64,000 nt of DNA from Mixta hanseatica (lineage in GTDB: Bacteria > Pseudomonadota > Gammaproteobacteria > Enterobacterales > Enterobacteriaceae). Positions 31,557-43,403 of this stretch are shown piece by piece (positions within the stretch are counted from its first letter, which is position 1; each line of letters begins with the position of its first letter). The notes below the pieces were generated by a model. That model made no database searches and was not told the origin of the DNA. It saw only the letters and a list, made by a program, of their open reading frames with translations. The position numbers and the translations under genes are program-made. The stretch is taken from NCBI RefSeq assembly GCF_023517775.1, contig NZ_CP082904.1:496001-560000 (forward strand), in the 5' to 3' direction.

Positions 31557-31844
31557 TTAGTGTTGTTTTAACTTGTCTTTATGCTTGGTTAGCTGGCGCG
31601 CCAGCTTATCGATTAAACTATCAATCGCCGCGTACATATCATCTGCTTCAGACGTTGCGTGCAGTTCGCCGCCGCTAACATGCAGCGTCGCCTCCGCTAT
31701 CTGCTGCACTCTTTCTACCTTTAGCACAATACGAACCTGGGTTATCCGGTCGGAATATTGCGCCAGTTTGGCAAATTTGGTGTTCACAAACTCACGTAAC
31801 GCGGTCGTGATTTCAACGTGTTGCCCGGTAATATTGAGTTGCAT
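31557..31844 (-). CDS. hpf: Ribosome hibernation promoting factor (short HPF)
   Basis: A 95-residue short-type HPF with the pattern MQLNITGQHVEIT ... MYAAIDSLIDKLARQLTKHKDKLKQH. With RMF it converts 70S ribosomes to inactive 100S dimers in stationary phase. ATG 31844 gives the normal family length; the frame continues nine codons upstream into the gap after rpoN. It follows rpoN by 23 bp. Confidence 0.96.
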   Translation of the reverse strand: MQLNITGQHVEITTALREFVNTKFAKLAQYSDRITQVRIVLKVERVQQIAEATLHVSGGELHATSEADDMYAAIDSLIDKLARQLTKHKDKLKQH

Positions 31845-31867
31845 AGCGTCTTCCTTCTCAGTGATGA

Positions 31868-33301
31868 TCAAACCAATTGTTTACGCTGATTTGATGGCGG
31901 GATGGATAAAGACTCGCGATACTTCGCGACGGTACGGCGTGCCACCATAATGCCTTGTTCAGACAACAGGGTAGTGAGCTTACTGTCGCTCAGTGGTTTG
32001 GCGGGGTTTTCCGCCGAGATCAGCTTTTTCACCAACGCGCGAATAGCGGTTGAGGAGGCCTCGCCGCCGCCCTCGGTATTCACATGGCTGGAGAAAAAGT
32101 ATTTCAGTTCGAAAATGCCGCGTGGGCTGTGCAGATATTTTTGGGTGGTAACGCGGGAAATGGTGGATTCATGCATATCAACGGCCTGAGCGATATCCGC
32201 CAGCACCATCGGGCGCATAAATTCTTCGCCCTGCTCAAAAAAAGCCTGCTGCTGCTCAACGATACAGCGCGTTACTTTCAATAGCGTATCGTTGCGGCTT
32301 TCCAGGCTTTTAATCAGCCACTTCGCATCCTGTAAATTGGTACGAATAAACTGGCTATCGCTGTCGCTACGCGCAGAGCTACCCAGCGCGGCGTATTGCT
32401 GATTAATCTGCAGGCGCGGCACGCTGTCGCCGTTTAACTCCACGGTCCAGCGGTTGGCGGTTTTGCGCACCAGCACATCAGGAATGACATATTCCGGCTC
32501 GCGGGTGTTCACCGACTGGCCCGGCCGCGGATCGAGCGACTGAATCAGCGCCAGCGCGGTTTTTAACACATCCTCTTTCAGGCGCGTCACCCGCATCAGG
32601 CTGCGGAAATCATGGTTCGCCAGCAGATCGAGGTACTGATCGACAATCAGCTGCGCTTCAGCCAAAAAGGGCGTATCACGCGCGAATTGAGAAAGCTGGA
32701 CCAGTAGGCAGTCGCGCAGGTTACGGGCACCAACGCCAACCGGATCGAAACGTTGCACTCGTTTGAGTACTGCTTCGACCTCATCCAGCGCCACATCTTC
32801 ATCGCCGATGCTATCGCGGATCTCATCAAGCGTAACGGTAAGATAACCGGTGTCATCAATGGCGTCGACGATAGAGGTGGCGATGGCGCGGTCGGTATCG
32901 CTAAACGGCGTTAGCTCTACCTGCCACATCAGGTAATCCTGCAAGGTCTGGGTAGTTTCGCCCTGATAAACCGGTAGTTCGTCATCGCGGTAATCATTAC
33001 CGGTGCCGGAAGGCGTACCGGCGGTATAGATCTCATCCCAGGTTGCATCAAGCGGCAACTCTTCCGGCATATCCTTTTGTTCCAACGCCTCACGTGTGTC
33101 GAGCGCTTCGCTTTCGACATAGTCGCGTGAGTCGACTTCCTCGTGGATATCGGTCTGCTCAAGCAACGGATTACTCTCCAGCGCCAGCTGTATCTCCTGT
33201 TGAAGTTCCAGCGTAGAAAGCTGCAGCAAACGAATTGCCTGCTGTAGCTGCGGAGTCATCGCAAGCTGTTGACTGAGCCTGAGTTGCAAACCTTGCTTCA
33301 T
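31868..33301 (-). CDS. rpoN: RNA polymerase sigma-54 factor
   Basis: A 477-residue sigma-N. Region I is Gln/Leu-rich (residues 1-50), an acidic region II follows (about 50-110), then the core-binding domain, a helix-turn-helix (about residue 385) and the RpoN box [10 protein letters not shown] near the C-terminus, which reads the -24 element. It directs nitrogen assimilation and other activator-dependent genes. It lies between lptB and hpf as in E. coli. An NtrC-like site pair near gltB in this window could belong to its network. Confidence 0.97.
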   Translation of the reverse strand: MKQGLQLRLSQQLAMTPQLQQAIRLLQLSTLELQQEIQLALESNPLLEQTDIHEEVDSRDYVESEALDTREALEQKDMPEELPLDATWDEIYTAGTPSGTGNDYRDDELPVYQGETTQTLQDYLMWQVELTPFSDTDRAIATSIVDAIDDTGYLTVTLDEIRDSIGDEDVALDEVEAVLKRVQRFDPVGVGARNLRDCLLVQLSQFARDTPFLAEAQLIVDQYLDLLANHDFRSLMRVTRLKEDVLKTALALIQSLDPRPGQSVNTREPEYVIPDVLVRKTANRWTVELNGDSVPRLQINQQYAALGSSARSDSDSQFIRTNLQDAKWLIKSLESRNDTLLKVTRCIVEQQQAFFEQGEEFMRPMVLADIAQAVDMHESTISRVTTQKYLHSPRGIFELKYFFSSHVNTEGGGEASSTAIRALVKKLISAENPAKPLSDSKLTTLLSEQGIMVARRTVAKYRESLSIPPSNQRKQLV

Positions 33302-33349
33302 ATTCAGAATAAAGATTCCTGATAAAACACCGTCATAACTGACACCATA

Positions 33350-34075
33350 TCAGAGTCTGAACTCTTCACCCAAATAGACACGTTTTACCTGCTCATCGGC
33401 CAGGATCGCTTCCGGGGTGCCGTGGGCGATTAAACGGCCCTGGCTGACGATATAAGCGCGTTCGCAGACGGCAAGGGTTTCACGCACGTTATGGTCAGTA
33501 ATCAGCACGCCGAGCCCGCTGTCGCGCAGATGCTCGATGATTTTTTTGATATCAATAACTGAAATAGGGTCAACCCCGGCGAACGGCTCATCCAGCAGAA
33601 TAAACTTGGGGTTGGCCGCCAGCGCGCGCGCAATTTCAACGCGGCGGCGTTCACCGCCTGACAGCGCCTGGCCGAGGCTGTCGCGCAGATGCTCAATATG
33701 GAACTCCTCCATCAGCTCTTTGGCGCGGTCTTCACGCTGCTCGGTGGTGAGATCTTCACGTATCTGCAGCACCGCCATCAGGTTGTCATACACGCTCAGA
33801 CGACGAAAGATGGATGCCTCCTGCGGCAGGTAGCCGATACCGCGTCTGGCGCGGGCGTGCAGCGGCAGAATACTGATATCTTCGTCATCAATCACAATGC
33901 GGCCCGCATCACGCGGCACAATTCCCACCACCATATAAAACGTTGTGGTTTTGCCGGCGCCGTTCGGACCAAGCAGGCCGACGATCTCGCCTGATTTAAC
34001 CTGCAGGCTGACATCTTCCACCACGCGGCGGCCTTTGTAGGCTTTTGCCAGATTTTCAGCGATTAGTGTTGCCAT
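33350..34075 (-). CDS. lptB: LPS export ABC transporter ATPase LptB
   Basis: A 241-residue ABC ATPase: Walker [10 protein letters not shown] (about 38-46), Q-loop LPQEAS, signature ALSGGERRR, Walker [13 protein letters not shown] and the switch His in ITDHNV. It powers LPS extraction from the inner membrane with LptFG and LptC. It lies 5 bp after lptA and 48 bp before rpoN. Confidence 0.97.
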   Translation of the reverse strand: MATLIAENLAKAYKGRRVVEDVSLQVKSGEIVGLLGPNGAGKTTTFYMVVGIVPRDAGRIVIDDEDISILPLHARARRGIGYLPQEASIFRRLSVYDNLMAVLQIREDLTTEQREDRAKELMEEFHIEHLRDSLGQALSGGERRRVEIARALAANPKFILLDEPFAGVDPISVIDIKKIIEHLRDSGLGVLITDHNVRETLAVCERAYIVSQGRLIAHGTPEAILADEQVKRVYLGEEFRL

Positions 34076-34080
34076 AGGAA

Positions 34081-34632
34081 TCAGCGGCTCTTCTGTTGGC
34101 TAGTAGATGAAGCGGGTTTGTCCTGCAACTGCGAAGGCACCAGCACCGTGGTGACGCGCTTATTATCGCCTTCGCTCCAGGCCTGCATTTTCTGCTCTTT
34201 GACCAGATAGGTAATGCGATCGCCTTTAACATTGCTGTCCAGCTGCTCAATATAGGCGTTGCCGGTGAGCTCGACGAAATCTTTCGCCAGTTCATAGTGC
34301 ATTTTCGCCGCGTGGCCTTTTACTGGTTTGCCATCGTCCTGCAGCTGATAAAAGGTGGCCGGATTGCCGTAGGCGTCAACAACGGTCTTTTTACTGTCGC
34401 CGCCGGGACGCGTCACGACCACTTTATCGGCGGTGATTTTAATCGAGCCCTGGGTCACGATAACGTTGCCGGTGAAGGTCGCGACATTGCCCTGCATATC
34501 CAGCGCCTGATTGGCCGAATTGATATTAACCGGCTTTTCAGAGTCGCCGGTTAACGCCAGGGCCGGCAGGCTGGTGGCCAGCAAAGAGCCGATCAGCAGG
34601 AGTTTAAGGCTGTGGTTGTTCATTGATTTCAT
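34081..34632 (-). CDS. lptA: LPS transport periplasmic protein LptA
   Basis: A 183-residue protein with a signal peptide ending in ATSLPALA and an OstA/LptA beta-jellyroll domain ([23 protein letters not shown]). LptA oligomers form the bridge carrying LPS from LptC to LptD. I chose ATG 34632, about 12 bases after an AAGG; alternatives are ATG 34623 or TTG 34653. With this start it overlaps the end of lptC by 29 bp, as it does in E. coli, suggesting coupled translation. Confidence 0.92.
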   Translation of the reverse strand: MKSMNNHSLKLLLIGSLLATSLPALALTGDSEKPVNINSANQALDMQGNVATFTGNVIVTQGSIKITADKVVVTRPGGDSKKTVVDAYGNPATFYQLQDDGKPVKGHAAKMHYELAKDFVELTGNAYIEQLDSNVKGDRITYLVKEQKMQAWSEGDNKRVTTVLVPSQLQDKPASSTSQQKSR

Positions 34633-35179
34633 AATTTGTTTTGACCTTTTCAATCAGCTCGGCCGTTTTCGTCCGTAAATTACCGCGCATCTTCATACCA
34701 GTGGAATTAAAGCTGCGGCCATAAAGAGTGACCTGGTCGTTGGACATCACATCCTGCGTAACCAGGTTAACCTGCGCATTATCGGTCTTGATCCGCTCGA
34801 GCTGGGCATCTTTAGCCAGACTGTTGACTTCAACGTGACCGTAGAGATAAAGCATGCGATCTTTTGTCAGTTTGGCTTTATCGGCGCGTACTGACCAGGC
34901 TGGAACCTTATTTTCGTCGTAGGTGGTCATCAGCGGATTATCGAACCAGCTGATCTCATCGGTAGAAAAGTAGGTCACCTTATCGGACACCAGCTTGTAG
35001 CTCAGGCTGCCGGTAGGGTTATAGACCACGGTACTGGAATTCGCGCTGGTGTAGGTTGGTTCCTGACCGTTTGTTTCCACCTGACCCTGATCGTCATCGT
35101 TGCCGGCCAGCGTCCAGCCGATCAAGATAATGGCAATTAACGCCAACAGTAGCGTTATCCAACGCCTGGTTTTACTCAT
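34604..35179 (-). CDS. lptC: LPS export protein LptC
   Basis: A 191-residue bitopic protein with one N-terminal membrane helix (about residues 7-25) and a periplasmic beta-jellyroll. It takes LPS from LptBFG and passes it to LptA. Its start overlaps the end of kdsC by 4 bp and its end overlaps lptA. Confidence 0.95.
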   Translation of the reverse strand: MSKTRRWITLLLALIAIILIGWTLAGNDDDQGQVETNGQEPTYTSANSSTVVYNPTGSLSYKLVSDKVTYFSTDEISWFDNPLMTTYDENKVPAWSVRADKAKLTKDRMLYLYGHVEVNSLAKDAQLERIKTDNAQVNLVTQDVMSNDQVTLYGRSFNSTGMKMRGNLRTKTAELIEKVKTNYEINEQPQP

Positions 35180-35742
35180 ACCGATTGCCCTTTGGCATCA
35201 TCAAACTTATCCTGGGCGATCAAAATAAGATCGCAGACTTCGCGTACCGCGCCGCGCCCACCGGCGATGCGGGTTACATAGTGAGCGCGCCCCAGCAGCA
35301 ACGGATGCGCATCGGCCACCGCAACGCTTAAGCCAACATTGGCCATTACCGGCCAGTCAATTAAATCGTCGCCGACGTAGGCAACCTGATTCGGGGTTAG
35401 CGACAGTTTATCCAGGAGTTCCCGGAAGGCCAAAAGCTTATCGGACTGCCCCTGGTAAAGATGTGTAATGCCCAGCGTCTGGCAACGGTCTTCCAGCAGC
35501 TTAGCCCGGCGGCCAGTAATAATCGCGACCTCGATATCCGAGGTCAGCAGGCAGCGAATGCCATAACCGTCACGCACGTTAAACGCTTTCAGCTCTTCGC
35601 CGCTGTTGCCCATATAAATCAGGCCGTCGGACATTACGCCGTCCACGTCGCAGATTAACAGGCGAATCTCGCCGGCGCGTGTCATTACGTCCTGGCTGAC
35701 CGCGCCGTAGCAGGTCTCCACGACGTCTGTTGCTTGCGTCAT
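35176..35742 (-). CDS. kdsC: KDO-8-phosphate phosphatase KdsC
   Basis: A 188-residue HAD-family phosphatase. Motif I is CDVDGVMSDG; note Cys where E. coli has Leu, with both catalytic Asp kept. Motif II is around IITGR and motif III is VGDDLIDWPVM. It releases KDO from KDO-8-phosphate for inner-core LPS. ATG 35742 gives the same 188-residue length as E. coli; an in-frame ATG four codons upstream (35754) is possible. Confidence 0.95.
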   Translation of the reverse strand: MTQATDVVETCYGAVSQDVMTRAGEIRLLICDVDGVMSDGLIYMGNSGEELKAFNVRDGYGIRCLLTSDIEVAIITGRRAKLLEDRCQTLGITHLYQGQSDKLLAFRELLDKLSLTPNQVAYVGDDLIDWPVMANVGLSVAVADAHPLLLGRAHYVTRIAGGRGAVREVCDLILIAQDKFDDAKGQSV

Positions 35743-35759
35743 TCTTATTTCCATCCGGT

Positions 35760-36746
35760 TTATACTACGCCAGCGCGCAGCATGTCATGCATATGTACAA
35801 TACCGATCAGCTGGTCGCCGTCGGCCACCATCACGGCAGTGATATGCTTACTTTGCATCAGGTTCAGGGCGTCAACCGCCAGCATGTTGGGCCGTACGCG
35901 AATGCCGCCCGGCGTCATCACGCTGGCAATGGAAGCGTTTTGAAAATCGATGCCCATATCAAAAACGCGGCGTAAATCGCCGTCGGTGAAAATCCCCTTG
36001 ATATGCATCAGATCGTCCACAATCGCCGTCATGCCCAGGTTTTTACGCGTAATTTCCAGCAGCGCATCGCGCAGCGACGCTTCCTGGGTCACATGGGGGA
36101 TCTCATCGCCGCTGTGCATAATATCACTGACGCGCAGTAACAGCTTGCGGCCCAGCGCGCCGCCAGGGTGAGAAAGGGCAAAGTCTTCGGCAGTAAAGCC
36201 GCGCGCCTTAAGCAGGGCAACCGCCAGCGCATCGCCCATCACCAGCGTCGCCGTGGTGCTGGAGGTTGGCGCCAGGCCGAGCGGACAAGCCTCATGCGGC
36301 ACTTTAACACACAGGTGAATATCCGCTGCACGCGCCATGCTGCTTTCCGGGCGGCTGGTAATGCAAATCAGCGCCACTTTAAGCCGCTTCAGCACCGGGA
36401 TCAGCGCCAGGATTTCGTTCGATTCGCCGGAATTGGAAATGGCGATCACAATGTCACTGGTGCTGACCATGCCCAGATCGCCATGGCTGGCTTCGGCGGG
36501 ATGAACAAAAAAGGCGGGCGTGCCGGTACTGGCGAAAGTCGCCGCCATTTTCTTGCCGATATGCCCCGATTTTCCCATCCCCATCACCACGACTTTTCCC
36601 TGGCAATAGAACATCATTTCGCAGGCGCGGGTAAAATCATCATTAATATATTGATCGAGCTGTTCCAGCCCCTGACGTTCAATATCCAGCACTTCTTTAC
36701 CGGCCTGTTGGAAATCAAATCCGGGCTCGAGCATGATGTGAGTCAT
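35760..36746 (-). CDS. kdsD: D-arabinose-5-phosphate isomerase KdsD
   Basis: A 328-residue protein with an N-terminal SIS sugar isomerase domain (VVMGMGKSGHIGKKMAATFASTGTP, HPAEASHGDLGMV) and two C-terminal CBS repeats (about 205-325). It converts ribulose-5-phosphate to arabinose-5-phosphate, the first step to KDO. It lies between yrbG and kdsC, all leftward. Confidence 0.96.
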   Translation of the reverse strand: MTHIMLEPGFDFQQAGKEVLDIERQGLEQLDQYINDDFTRACEMMFYCQGKVVVMGMGKSGHIGKKMAATFASTGTPAFFVHPAEASHGDLGMVSTSDIVIAISNSGESNEILALIPVLKRLKVALICITSRPESSMARAADIHLCVKVPHEACPLGLAPTSSTTATLVMGDALAVALLKARGFTAEDFALSHPGGALGRKLLLRVSDIMHSGDEIPHVTQEASLRDALLEITRKNLGMTAIVDDLMHIKGIFTDGDLRRVFDMGIDFQNASIASVMTPGGIRVRPNMLAVDALNLMQSKHITAVMVADGDQLIGIVHMHDMLRAGVV

Positions 36747-36760
36747 TGATATTCAGTCCT

Positions 36761-37741
36761 TTATCCGTTGAGACTAAATGGCTGCAGGTAGAGCACCGCT
36801 ACCCAGGCGATAAAGCCGGCCAATAAAATAGCCCCGGCGCGACGACCAATACGGCGGCTGCGCTGTAGGCAAATAAGCATAAACAGGGCGCTGACGCCCA
36901 GCATTACCCAATAGTCGCGCTCAAAAGCGGCGCTATCGAACTCGCCGGGCTGAATCAGCGCCGGCAGCCCGAGGACAATAGCCAGATTATAAATGTTAGA
37001 GCCGATAAGGTTGCCAATGGCGATGTCATCTTCCCCTTTTAATGCGCCCGCGATCACGGTCGCCAGCTCCGGCAGGCTGGTGCCGACAGAGATAATGGTT
37101 AATCCAATCACCAGTTCGCTGACGCCAAAGTAATCGGCAATCACCGTGGCGTTATCGATCACCATGCGGGTCGACATCGGCAGAATAATCAGCGCAACCG
37201 CCAGCCACAGAAAGGACACCGTATTGCCTGAATCGTCACGCGGCAGTTCAGCCAGCTGTTCCCGCGTGAGCGTATCGCTGTTATCCCGTTCGGCGCGACG
37301 GGCAATGCGAATAATAAATAGCAGGTAGAGCAGGGCAAACGCCAGCAGCGCAATGCCGTCAACACGGCTTAGCTGGCCATCGCACAGGATGATACCGCCC
37401 AGCAAGGTGACCAGCAGCATTAACGGCAGCTCGCGCCGCACCAGATTGGAATGTACCGTGAGGGGATGCAGCAGCGCCGCGCCGCCGAGAATCAGCAAGA
37501 TATTGGTAATGTTAGAGCCCATCGCGGTGCCGACCGCCATATCCATCTGCCCGTGGGCGGCGGCAGTAAAGGAGACAATCAGCTCCGGCAGCGAGGTACC
37601 GATACCCACAATGGTCATACCGATGACCAGGGGGGGAACGCCCAGCGAACGACAGAGAATGGCGGCACTAAACACTAAACGATCGGCTCCATAGACCAGT
37701 AAAACTAAACCGATAACTAACAGTGCAGCGGCTAAAAGCAT
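36761..37741 (-). CDS. yrbG: Calcium/sodium antiporter family protein YrbG
   Basis: A 326-residue membrane protein with about ten hydrophobic helices in two inverted repeats. Each repeat has the ion-binding signature, VGIGTSLPELIVSF in the first and ISVGTSLPELATVI in the second. The CaCA family exchanges sodium for calcium; the substrate of YrbG in vivo is not firmly known. It is first in the leftward LPS/rpoN cluster and divergent from mlaF. Confidence 0.94.
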   Translation of the reverse strand: MLLAAALLVIGLVLLVYGADRLVFSAAILCRSLGVPPLVIGMTIVGIGTSLPELIVSFTAAAHGQMDMAVGTAMGSNITNILLILGGAALLHPLTVHSNLVRRELPLMLLVTLLGGIILCDGQLSRVDGIALLAFALLYLLFIIRIARRAERDNSDTLTREQLAELPRDDSGNTVSFLWLAVALIILPMSTRMVIDNATVIADYFGVSELVIGLTIISVGTSLPELATVIAGALKGEDDIAIGNLIGSNIYNLAIVLGLPALIQPGEFDSAAFERDYWVMLGVSALFMLICLQRSRRIGRRAGAILLAGFIAWVAVLYLQPFSLNG

Positions 37742-37966
37742 GAAAAATCCTTGGATCGGTTATACTCGTCGGTTTGCCAGACTCGTCATTTTGCAGGCGA
37801 TATAAAGAATGGCGATGATTTTGACCGTCTGCGAGCAAAAAGTAAAACTTATGCCGGTTTTCGCCACGACGAAGCATCCTATTTCTGCAAAACTTGCGGC
37901 TAATGTTAGTTGGAGGCGATTAACATAAATAATTTGCATCGCCTAAAATGGATAACAGAGGTATCA

Positions 37967-38782
37967 ATGCACCAGCCATCCACGAATCTGGTCGAGGTTC
38001 ACGGCGTCAGCTTTAGCCGCGGCAATCGCACCATTTTCGACAATATCTCGTTAACGGTGCCAAAAGGGAAAGTCACCGCCATCATGGGGCCTTCCGGTAT
38101 CGGTAAAACCACCTTGCTGCGTCTTATTGGCGGTCAGCTGCAGCCTGATGCCGGCGATATCTGGTTTGACGGCGAAAATATTCCCAAGCTTTCGCGCTCG
38201 CGCCTGTACGAAACGCGCAAGCGGATGAGCATGCTATTTCAGTCCGGGGCGCTGTTTACCGATCTGAACGTATATGAGAATGTCGCCTGGCCGCTGCGGG
38301 AGCATACCCGGCTGCCCGCGCCGCTGTTGCACAGCACGGTGATGATGAAGCTGGAGGCGGTCGGCCTGCGCGGTGCGGCGAAATTAATGCCTTCAGAATT
38401 GTCAGGCGGGATGGCGCGCCGCGCCGCGCTGGCCCGCGCGATTGCACTGGAGCCGGATCTGATCATGTTCGATGAGCCTTTTGTCGGCCAGGATCCCATT
38501 ACCATGGGGGTACTGGTAAAGCTGATAGACGAGCTGAATCATTCGCTGGGCATGACCTGCATCGTGGTTTCACATGATGTGCCTGAGGTCTTGAGCATCG
38601 CCGATTACGCCTATATTGTTGCAGGGCAAAAAATCATTGCGCAGGGAACAACGCAAGCGCTACAGGATAATCCTGACGCGCGCGTACGCCAGTTCATCGA
38701 TGGAATCGCTGATGGACCGGTGCCTTTCCGCTATCCGGCTGGCGACTATTTTGCCGACCTCACCGGTTCAGGGAGTCAATAA
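37967..38782 (+). CDS. mlaF: Phospholipid transport ATPase MlaF
   Basis: A 271-residue ABC ATPase with Walker [10 protein letters not shown], signature ELSGGMARR, Walker [13 protein letters not shown] and switch His in VSHDVPE. It is the motor of MlaFEDB, which moves phospholipids between the inner membrane and MlaC to keep outer-membrane asymmetry. I start at ATG 37967; the frame extends 19 codons upstream into the intergenic region without support. It is the first gene of mlaFEDCB, and mlaE starts 4 bp later. Confidence 0.96.
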   Translation: MHQPSTNLVEVHGVSFSRGNRTIFDNISLTVPKGKVTAIMGPSGIGKTTLLRLIGGQLQPDAGDIWFDGENIPKLSRSRLYETRKRMSMLFQSGALFTDLNVYENVAWPLREHTRLPAPLLHSTVMMKLEAVGLRGAAKLMPSELSGGMARRAALARAIALEPDLIMFDEPFVGQDPITMGVLVKLIDELNHSLGMTCIVVSHDVPEVLSIADYAYIVAGQKIIAQGTTQALQDNPDARVRQFIDGIADGPVPFRYPAGDYFADLTGSGSQ

Positions 38783-38786
38783 ACTG

Positions 38787-39569
38787 ATGTTTTTACATGC
38801 GCTGGCACTCCTGGGTCGCCAGGGGATCCAAACCTGTGCCTCGTTTGGCCGTGCTGGTCTGATGCTGTTTCACGCGCTGGCCGGTAAACCGCAATTTCGC
38901 AAACACGCCCCGCTGCTGATTAAGCAGCTCTACAGCGTAGGGGTGATGTCCTTACTGATCATTCTGGTTTCTGGCCTGTTTATCGGCATGGTGCTGGGGC
39001 TGCAGGGTTTCCTGGTGCTCACCACTTATGGCGCCGAAACCAGCCTCGGCATGCTGGTGGCGCTGTCGCTGCTGCGTGAGCTGGGGCCGGTGGTAACGGC
39101 ACTGCTGTTTGCCGGACGCGCTGGATCGGCGTTAACCGCAGAGATTGGCCTGATGAAAGCCACAGAGCAGCTTTCCAGTATGGAAATGATGGCGGTCGAT
39201 CCGCTGCGTCGGGTGATCTCGCCGCGTTTCTGGGCGGGCTTTATCAGCATGCCGCTGCTGGCGCTGATTTTTACCGCCGTCGGTATTTGGGGCGGCGCGC
39301 TGGTCGGCGTTAGCTGGAAAGGCATCGATCCCGGATTTTTCTGGTCGGCGATGCAGAATGCAGTAGATTTTCGCACCGATATTATCAACTGTCTGATCAA
39401 GAGCGCGGTGTTTGCCATTACGGTCACCTGGATCGCGTTGTTTAACGGTTATGACGCGATTCCGACTTCGGAAGGGATCAGCCGAGCCACCACGCGTACG
39501 GTAGTACACTCCTCACTGGCAGTACTCGGGTTAGATTTTGTGCTGACGGCACTGATGTTTGGGAACTAA
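38787..39569 (+). CDS. mlaE: Phospholipid transport permease MlaE
   Basis: A 260-residue permease, the E. coli length, with five or six hydrophobic segments. The conserved strings [28 protein letters not shown] (spanning about 110-140) and [18 protein letters not shown] mark the MlaE family. ATG 38787 follows GGGAG. The frame open upstream is the tail of mlaF in another phase. Its end overlaps the upstream extension of mlaD only if a non-ATG start were used. Confidence 0.96.
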   Translation: MFLHALALLGRQGIQTCASFGRAGLMLFHALAGKPQFRKHAPLLIKQLYSVGVMSLLIILVSGLFIGMVLGLQGFLVLTTYGAETSLGMLVALSLLRELGPVVTALLFAGRAGSALTAEIGLMKATEQLSSMEMMAVDPLRRVISPRFWAGFISMPLLALIFTAVGIWGGALVGVSWKGIDPGFFWSAMQNAVDFRTDIINCLIKSAVFAITVTWIALFNGYDAIPTSEGISRATTRTVVHSSLAVLGLDFVLTALMFGN

Positions 39570-39573
39570 GGCA

Positions 39574-40113
39574 ATGCAAACTAAAAAAAGTGAAATTGGC
39601 GTAGGGGCATTCATGCTGTTGGCGCTGGTCGCCATTCTGTTTCTCTGTCTGCGCGTCGCAGATGTGAAATCACTGGGCACCGAGCCGACCTGGAAGCTCT
39701 ATGCGACCTTTGACAATATCGGCGGGTTGAAGGCCAGCTCTCCGGTTAAAATCGGCGGGGTAGTGATCGGTCGCGTTACGGATATTTCACTGGATGAGAA
39801 AACGCTGTCGCCGCGCGTCACCATGGAAATTGAAGACAGATATAACCATCTTCCCGATACCAGCTCGCTGGCGATTCGTACTCAAGGGCTGCTGGGAGAG
39901 CAGTACCTGGCGCTAAATGTGGGTTTTGACGATCCTGATATGGGAACGGCGATCCTGAAGGATGGCGATACGCTCCAGGATACGAAATCCGCGCTGGTGC
40001 TGGAGGATCTGATTGGTCAGTTCTTATACAAAAGCGGCGATAGCAGTAAAAACGCTGAGCAGGAGCAAAATGCGCCTGCAGCGCCTACTTCCGCTAATCC
40101 GCAACAACCTTAA
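39574..40113 (+). CDS. mlaD: Phospholipid transport substrate-binding MlaD
   Basis: A 179-residue protein with one N-terminal membrane helix (about 8-28) and a periplasmic MCE domain (about 37-115, ATFDNIGGLKASSPVKIGGVVIGRV). MlaD forms a hexameric ring on MlaFE. The C-terminal tail is Asn/Ala/Pro-rich and low complexity. ATG 39574 follows CTAAGGCA, 4 bp after mlaE. Confidence 0.95.
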   Translation: MQTKKSEIGVGAFMLLALVAILFLCLRVADVKSLGTEPTWKLYATFDNIGGLKASSPVKIGGVVIGRVTDISLDEKTLSPRVTMEIEDRYNHLPDTSSLAIRTQGLLGEQYLALNVGFDDPDMGTAILKDGDTLQDTKSALVLEDLIGQFLYKSGDSSKNAEQEQNAPAAPTSANPQQP

Positions 40114-40125
40114 GAGGCTTTACGT

Positions 40126-40764
40126 ATGTTTAAACGTTTATTGATGGTCGCTATGCTGGTTATCGCGCCGCTGGCGGCAAATGCGGCAGACCAAAGCAAC
40201 CCTTATAAGCTGATGAATGAGGCGGCGGCAAAAACCTTTACCCGCCTGAAAAATGAGCAGCCGAAAATCAAGCAGGATCCTAACTATTTGCGCGACATCG
40301 TGCGTCAGGAGCTGCTGCCGTATGTACAGATTAAATATGCTGGCGCGCTGGTGCTGGGCCGCTACTATCGTGAGGCGACGCCAGCGCAGCGCGATGCCTA
40401 TTTCAACGCGTTTGGCGACTATCTGGCGCAGGCTTACGGCCAGGCGCTGGCGCTGTATCATGGCCAGACTTATCAAATCGCCCCGGAACAGCCGCTGGGC
40501 GATGCGAAGATTGTGGCTATCCGCGTCAGCATTATCGATCCCAACGGACGTCCTCCGGTTCGTCTGGATTTCCAGTGGCGTAAAAACAGCCGTACCGGCG
40601 AATGGCAGGCGTATGACATGATCGCTGAAGGGATCAGCATGATTACCACCAAACAGAATGAGTGGAGTGATACGCTGCGCACTAAAGGCATCGACGGCTT
40701 AACTCAGCTACTGAAAAGTTCTGCAGCGCAGCCTATTACCCTGGATCAGAAAAATAATGGCTGA
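40126..40764 (+). CDS. mlaC: Phospholipid-binding periplasmic protein MlaC
   Basis: A 212-residue soluble protein with a signal peptide ([20 protein letters not shown], cleavage near residue 20) and the MlaC/Ttg2D lipid-binding fold. It shuttles phospholipid between MlaA-OmpF and MlaFEDB. It overlaps mlaB by 8 bp. Confidence 0.95.
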   Translation: MFKRLLMVAMLVIAPLAANAADQSNPYKLMNEAAAKTFTRLKNEQPKIKQDPNYLRDIVRQELLPYVQIKYAGALVLGRYYREATPAQRDAYFNAFGDYLAQAYGQALALYHGQTYQIAPEQPLGDAKIVAIRVSIIDPNGRPPVRLDFQWRKNSRTGEWQAYDMIAEGISMITTKQNEWSDTLRTKGIDGLTQLLKSSAAQPITLDQKNNG

Positions 40765-41062
40765 TCTCCTGAGCTGGCAGGTGGAGGCGAAAACGCTTTA
40801 CCTTCGCGGTGAGCTCGATCGGGAAACGCTGCTCAGCCTGTGGCAACAGCGTGAAACCGCAATGCACGATATTGCGGTTATCGATGTTTCCGGGCTGCAA
40901 CGCGTGGACTCAGCCGGGCTGGCGCTGCTGGTGCATTTGCGCCAGATAGCGCTACAGCAGGGCGCCAGCCCCGTTTTCAGCGGCATCACGGATAAATTGC
41001 ACTCTCTGATTACGCTGTATAATTTACAGCAGATTATTGTTTCTACTGGCGATCCCGCCTGA
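40757..41062 (+). CDS. mlaB: STAS-domain protein MlaB
   Basis: A 101-residue STAS-domain protein ([20 protein letters not shown]). MlaB binds MlaF and stabilises the ATPase. It is more divergent from E. coli than the other Mla proteins, which is usual. It ends the operon before a terminator. Confidence 0.92.
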   Translation: MADLLSWQVEAKTLYLRGELDRETLLSLWQQRETAMHDIAVIDVSGLQRVDSAGLALLVHLRQIALQQGASPVFSGITDKLHSLITLYNLQQIIVSTGDPA

Positions 41063-41084
41063 TCGCGCGGGATCGCTGTCAATG

Positions 41085-41109
41085 CCCCTGCACAGTCAGG
41101 GGCTTTTTG
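41085..41109 (+). terminator. Terminator after mlaFEDCB
   Basis: A 7-bp stem GCCCCTG / CAGGGGC with a six-base loop and five T. It separates the mla operon from ibaG-murA, which therefore need their own promoter. Confidence 0.9.
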
Positions 41110-41179
41110 TTTGTTTAAGATAAATGCGCTTTCAACTAATATGACAGCCTGTTTATCATCAACCGAATGTAAAAAAATC

Positions 41180-41434
41180 ATGGAAAATAGTGAAATCCAG
41201 ACAGTGCTCATGAGCGCACTGCCGTTAAAAGAAGTACATGTCAGCGGCGACGGCAGCCATTTTCAGGTGATCGCCGTCGGCGAACTCTTCGCTGAGCTAA
41301 GCCGGGTGAAAAAACAGCAAACGGTTTATGCGCCGCTGATGGAATATATCGCTGATAACCGTATTCACGCGGTCTCCATCAAAACCTACACGCCTGAAGA
41401 GTGGGAACGGGATCGGAAGCTAAACGGTTTTTAA
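41180..41434 (+). CDS. ibaG: BolA-family protein IbaG
   Basis: An 84-residue BolA-like protein ([19 protein letters not shown], the conserved His being a likely Fe-S ligand with glutaredoxin). It is acid-induced in E. coli and linked to iron-sulfur handling. ATG 41180 is used; the frame extends 23 codons upstream into the terminator region. It is followed by murA after 68 bp. Confidence 0.93.
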   Translation: MENSEIQTVLMSALPLKEVHVSGDGSHFQVIAVGELFAELSRVKKQQTVYAPLMEYIADNRIHAVSIKTYTPEEWERDRKLNGF

Positions 41435-41484
41435 GCTGTTGAGGCGGCTAATAGCCCGCGACTCGATGGCCTTTTAAGTTCTGA

Positions 41485-42762
<1,278 letters not shown>

Positions 42763-42803
42763 ATTTCGTTACGGCGCGGCGTTTTAATCCGCCAGGTTGG
42801 TTA

Positions 42804-42838
42804 AAAACAGCTCCCGCTGGCGGGGGCTGTTTTTTTTC
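42804..42838. terminator. Terminator between murA and sfsB
   Basis: CAGC-T-CCCGC / GCGGG-GGCTG hairpin followed by eight T on the plus side and preceded by an A-run. It ends murA and may also serve the convergent sfsB. Confidence 0.88.
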
Positions 42839-42848
42839 TTAAGCGGGA

Positions 42849-43124
42849 TCAGGATCGCGAACGAATCAGCTTTTTACGGTCGATCAGCTTATTGGTTCTG
42901 GGATCGTAATAGCGGCTGGGCCAGATCTCGGCAGGATGAACCGCGATCGCCTCAGCAATGAGCCATTCTCCTTTTGGCCATGGACGATTAAGGGCGTTAG
43001 CCAGCGTTGATGAACTCAGCCCCGCCTTACGCGATACGGCGGCAAGAGAGGTTCCCCTTTTATGCAGGGCCGCGATAATATCCGCAGTATGCCAGTCCTG
43101 CCTGGTCTTATTCACATTACTCAT
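42849..43124 (-). CDS. sfsB: Ner-like DNA-binding protein SfsB (Nlp)
   Basis: A 91-residue protein of the Ner/Nlp family, related to the phage Mu Ner repressor. Conserved segments are DWHTADIIAALHKRGTSLAAVSRKAGLSSSTLANAL, with the recognition helix in the second half, and the tail WPSRYYDPRT. In E. coli it is linked to maltose gene expression. It lies between ispB and murA, as in E. coli, so it is not evidence for a prophage. Confidence 0.93.
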   Translation of the reverse strand: MSNVNKTRQDWHTADIIAALHKRGTSLAAVSRKAGLSSSTLANALNRPWPKGEWLIAEAIAVHPAEIWPSRYYDPRTNKLIDRKKLIRSRS

Positions 43125-43403
43125 AGCGCACTTCTCCCTATGCTAATTTCGCGTTACGAAAGATTTTGGAGCTTTTAAGAAACTTCACGGTAAATGAATC
43201 AGGGGAAAGAGTATATTTATATTTGTTATTCAAGCTCCATCTTGCCAGTGGGTATTTTTTTATAGCAAAATGAATCCACTTATTTCCAGTAAATTCCAGA
43301 TGGCGCGAGAGAAATGTGTTTCTCTTCGCAAAAGCTTGATAAGAAATTGCAAACGGGAAGGAAAAAAGAGAGCGGGAGCCCTGACCTGGCGCCCCCGTAA
43401 CGA

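Noticed and set aside
34632..34653. TTG 34653 as the lptA start
   Set aside because: It would add residues lacking in the family and place the start deeper inside lptC; ATG 34632 fits better.
42849..43124. Ner-like DNA-binding protein as a sign of a Mu-like prophage
   Set aside because: It is SfsB in its normal place between ispB and murA; no phage genes are nearby.
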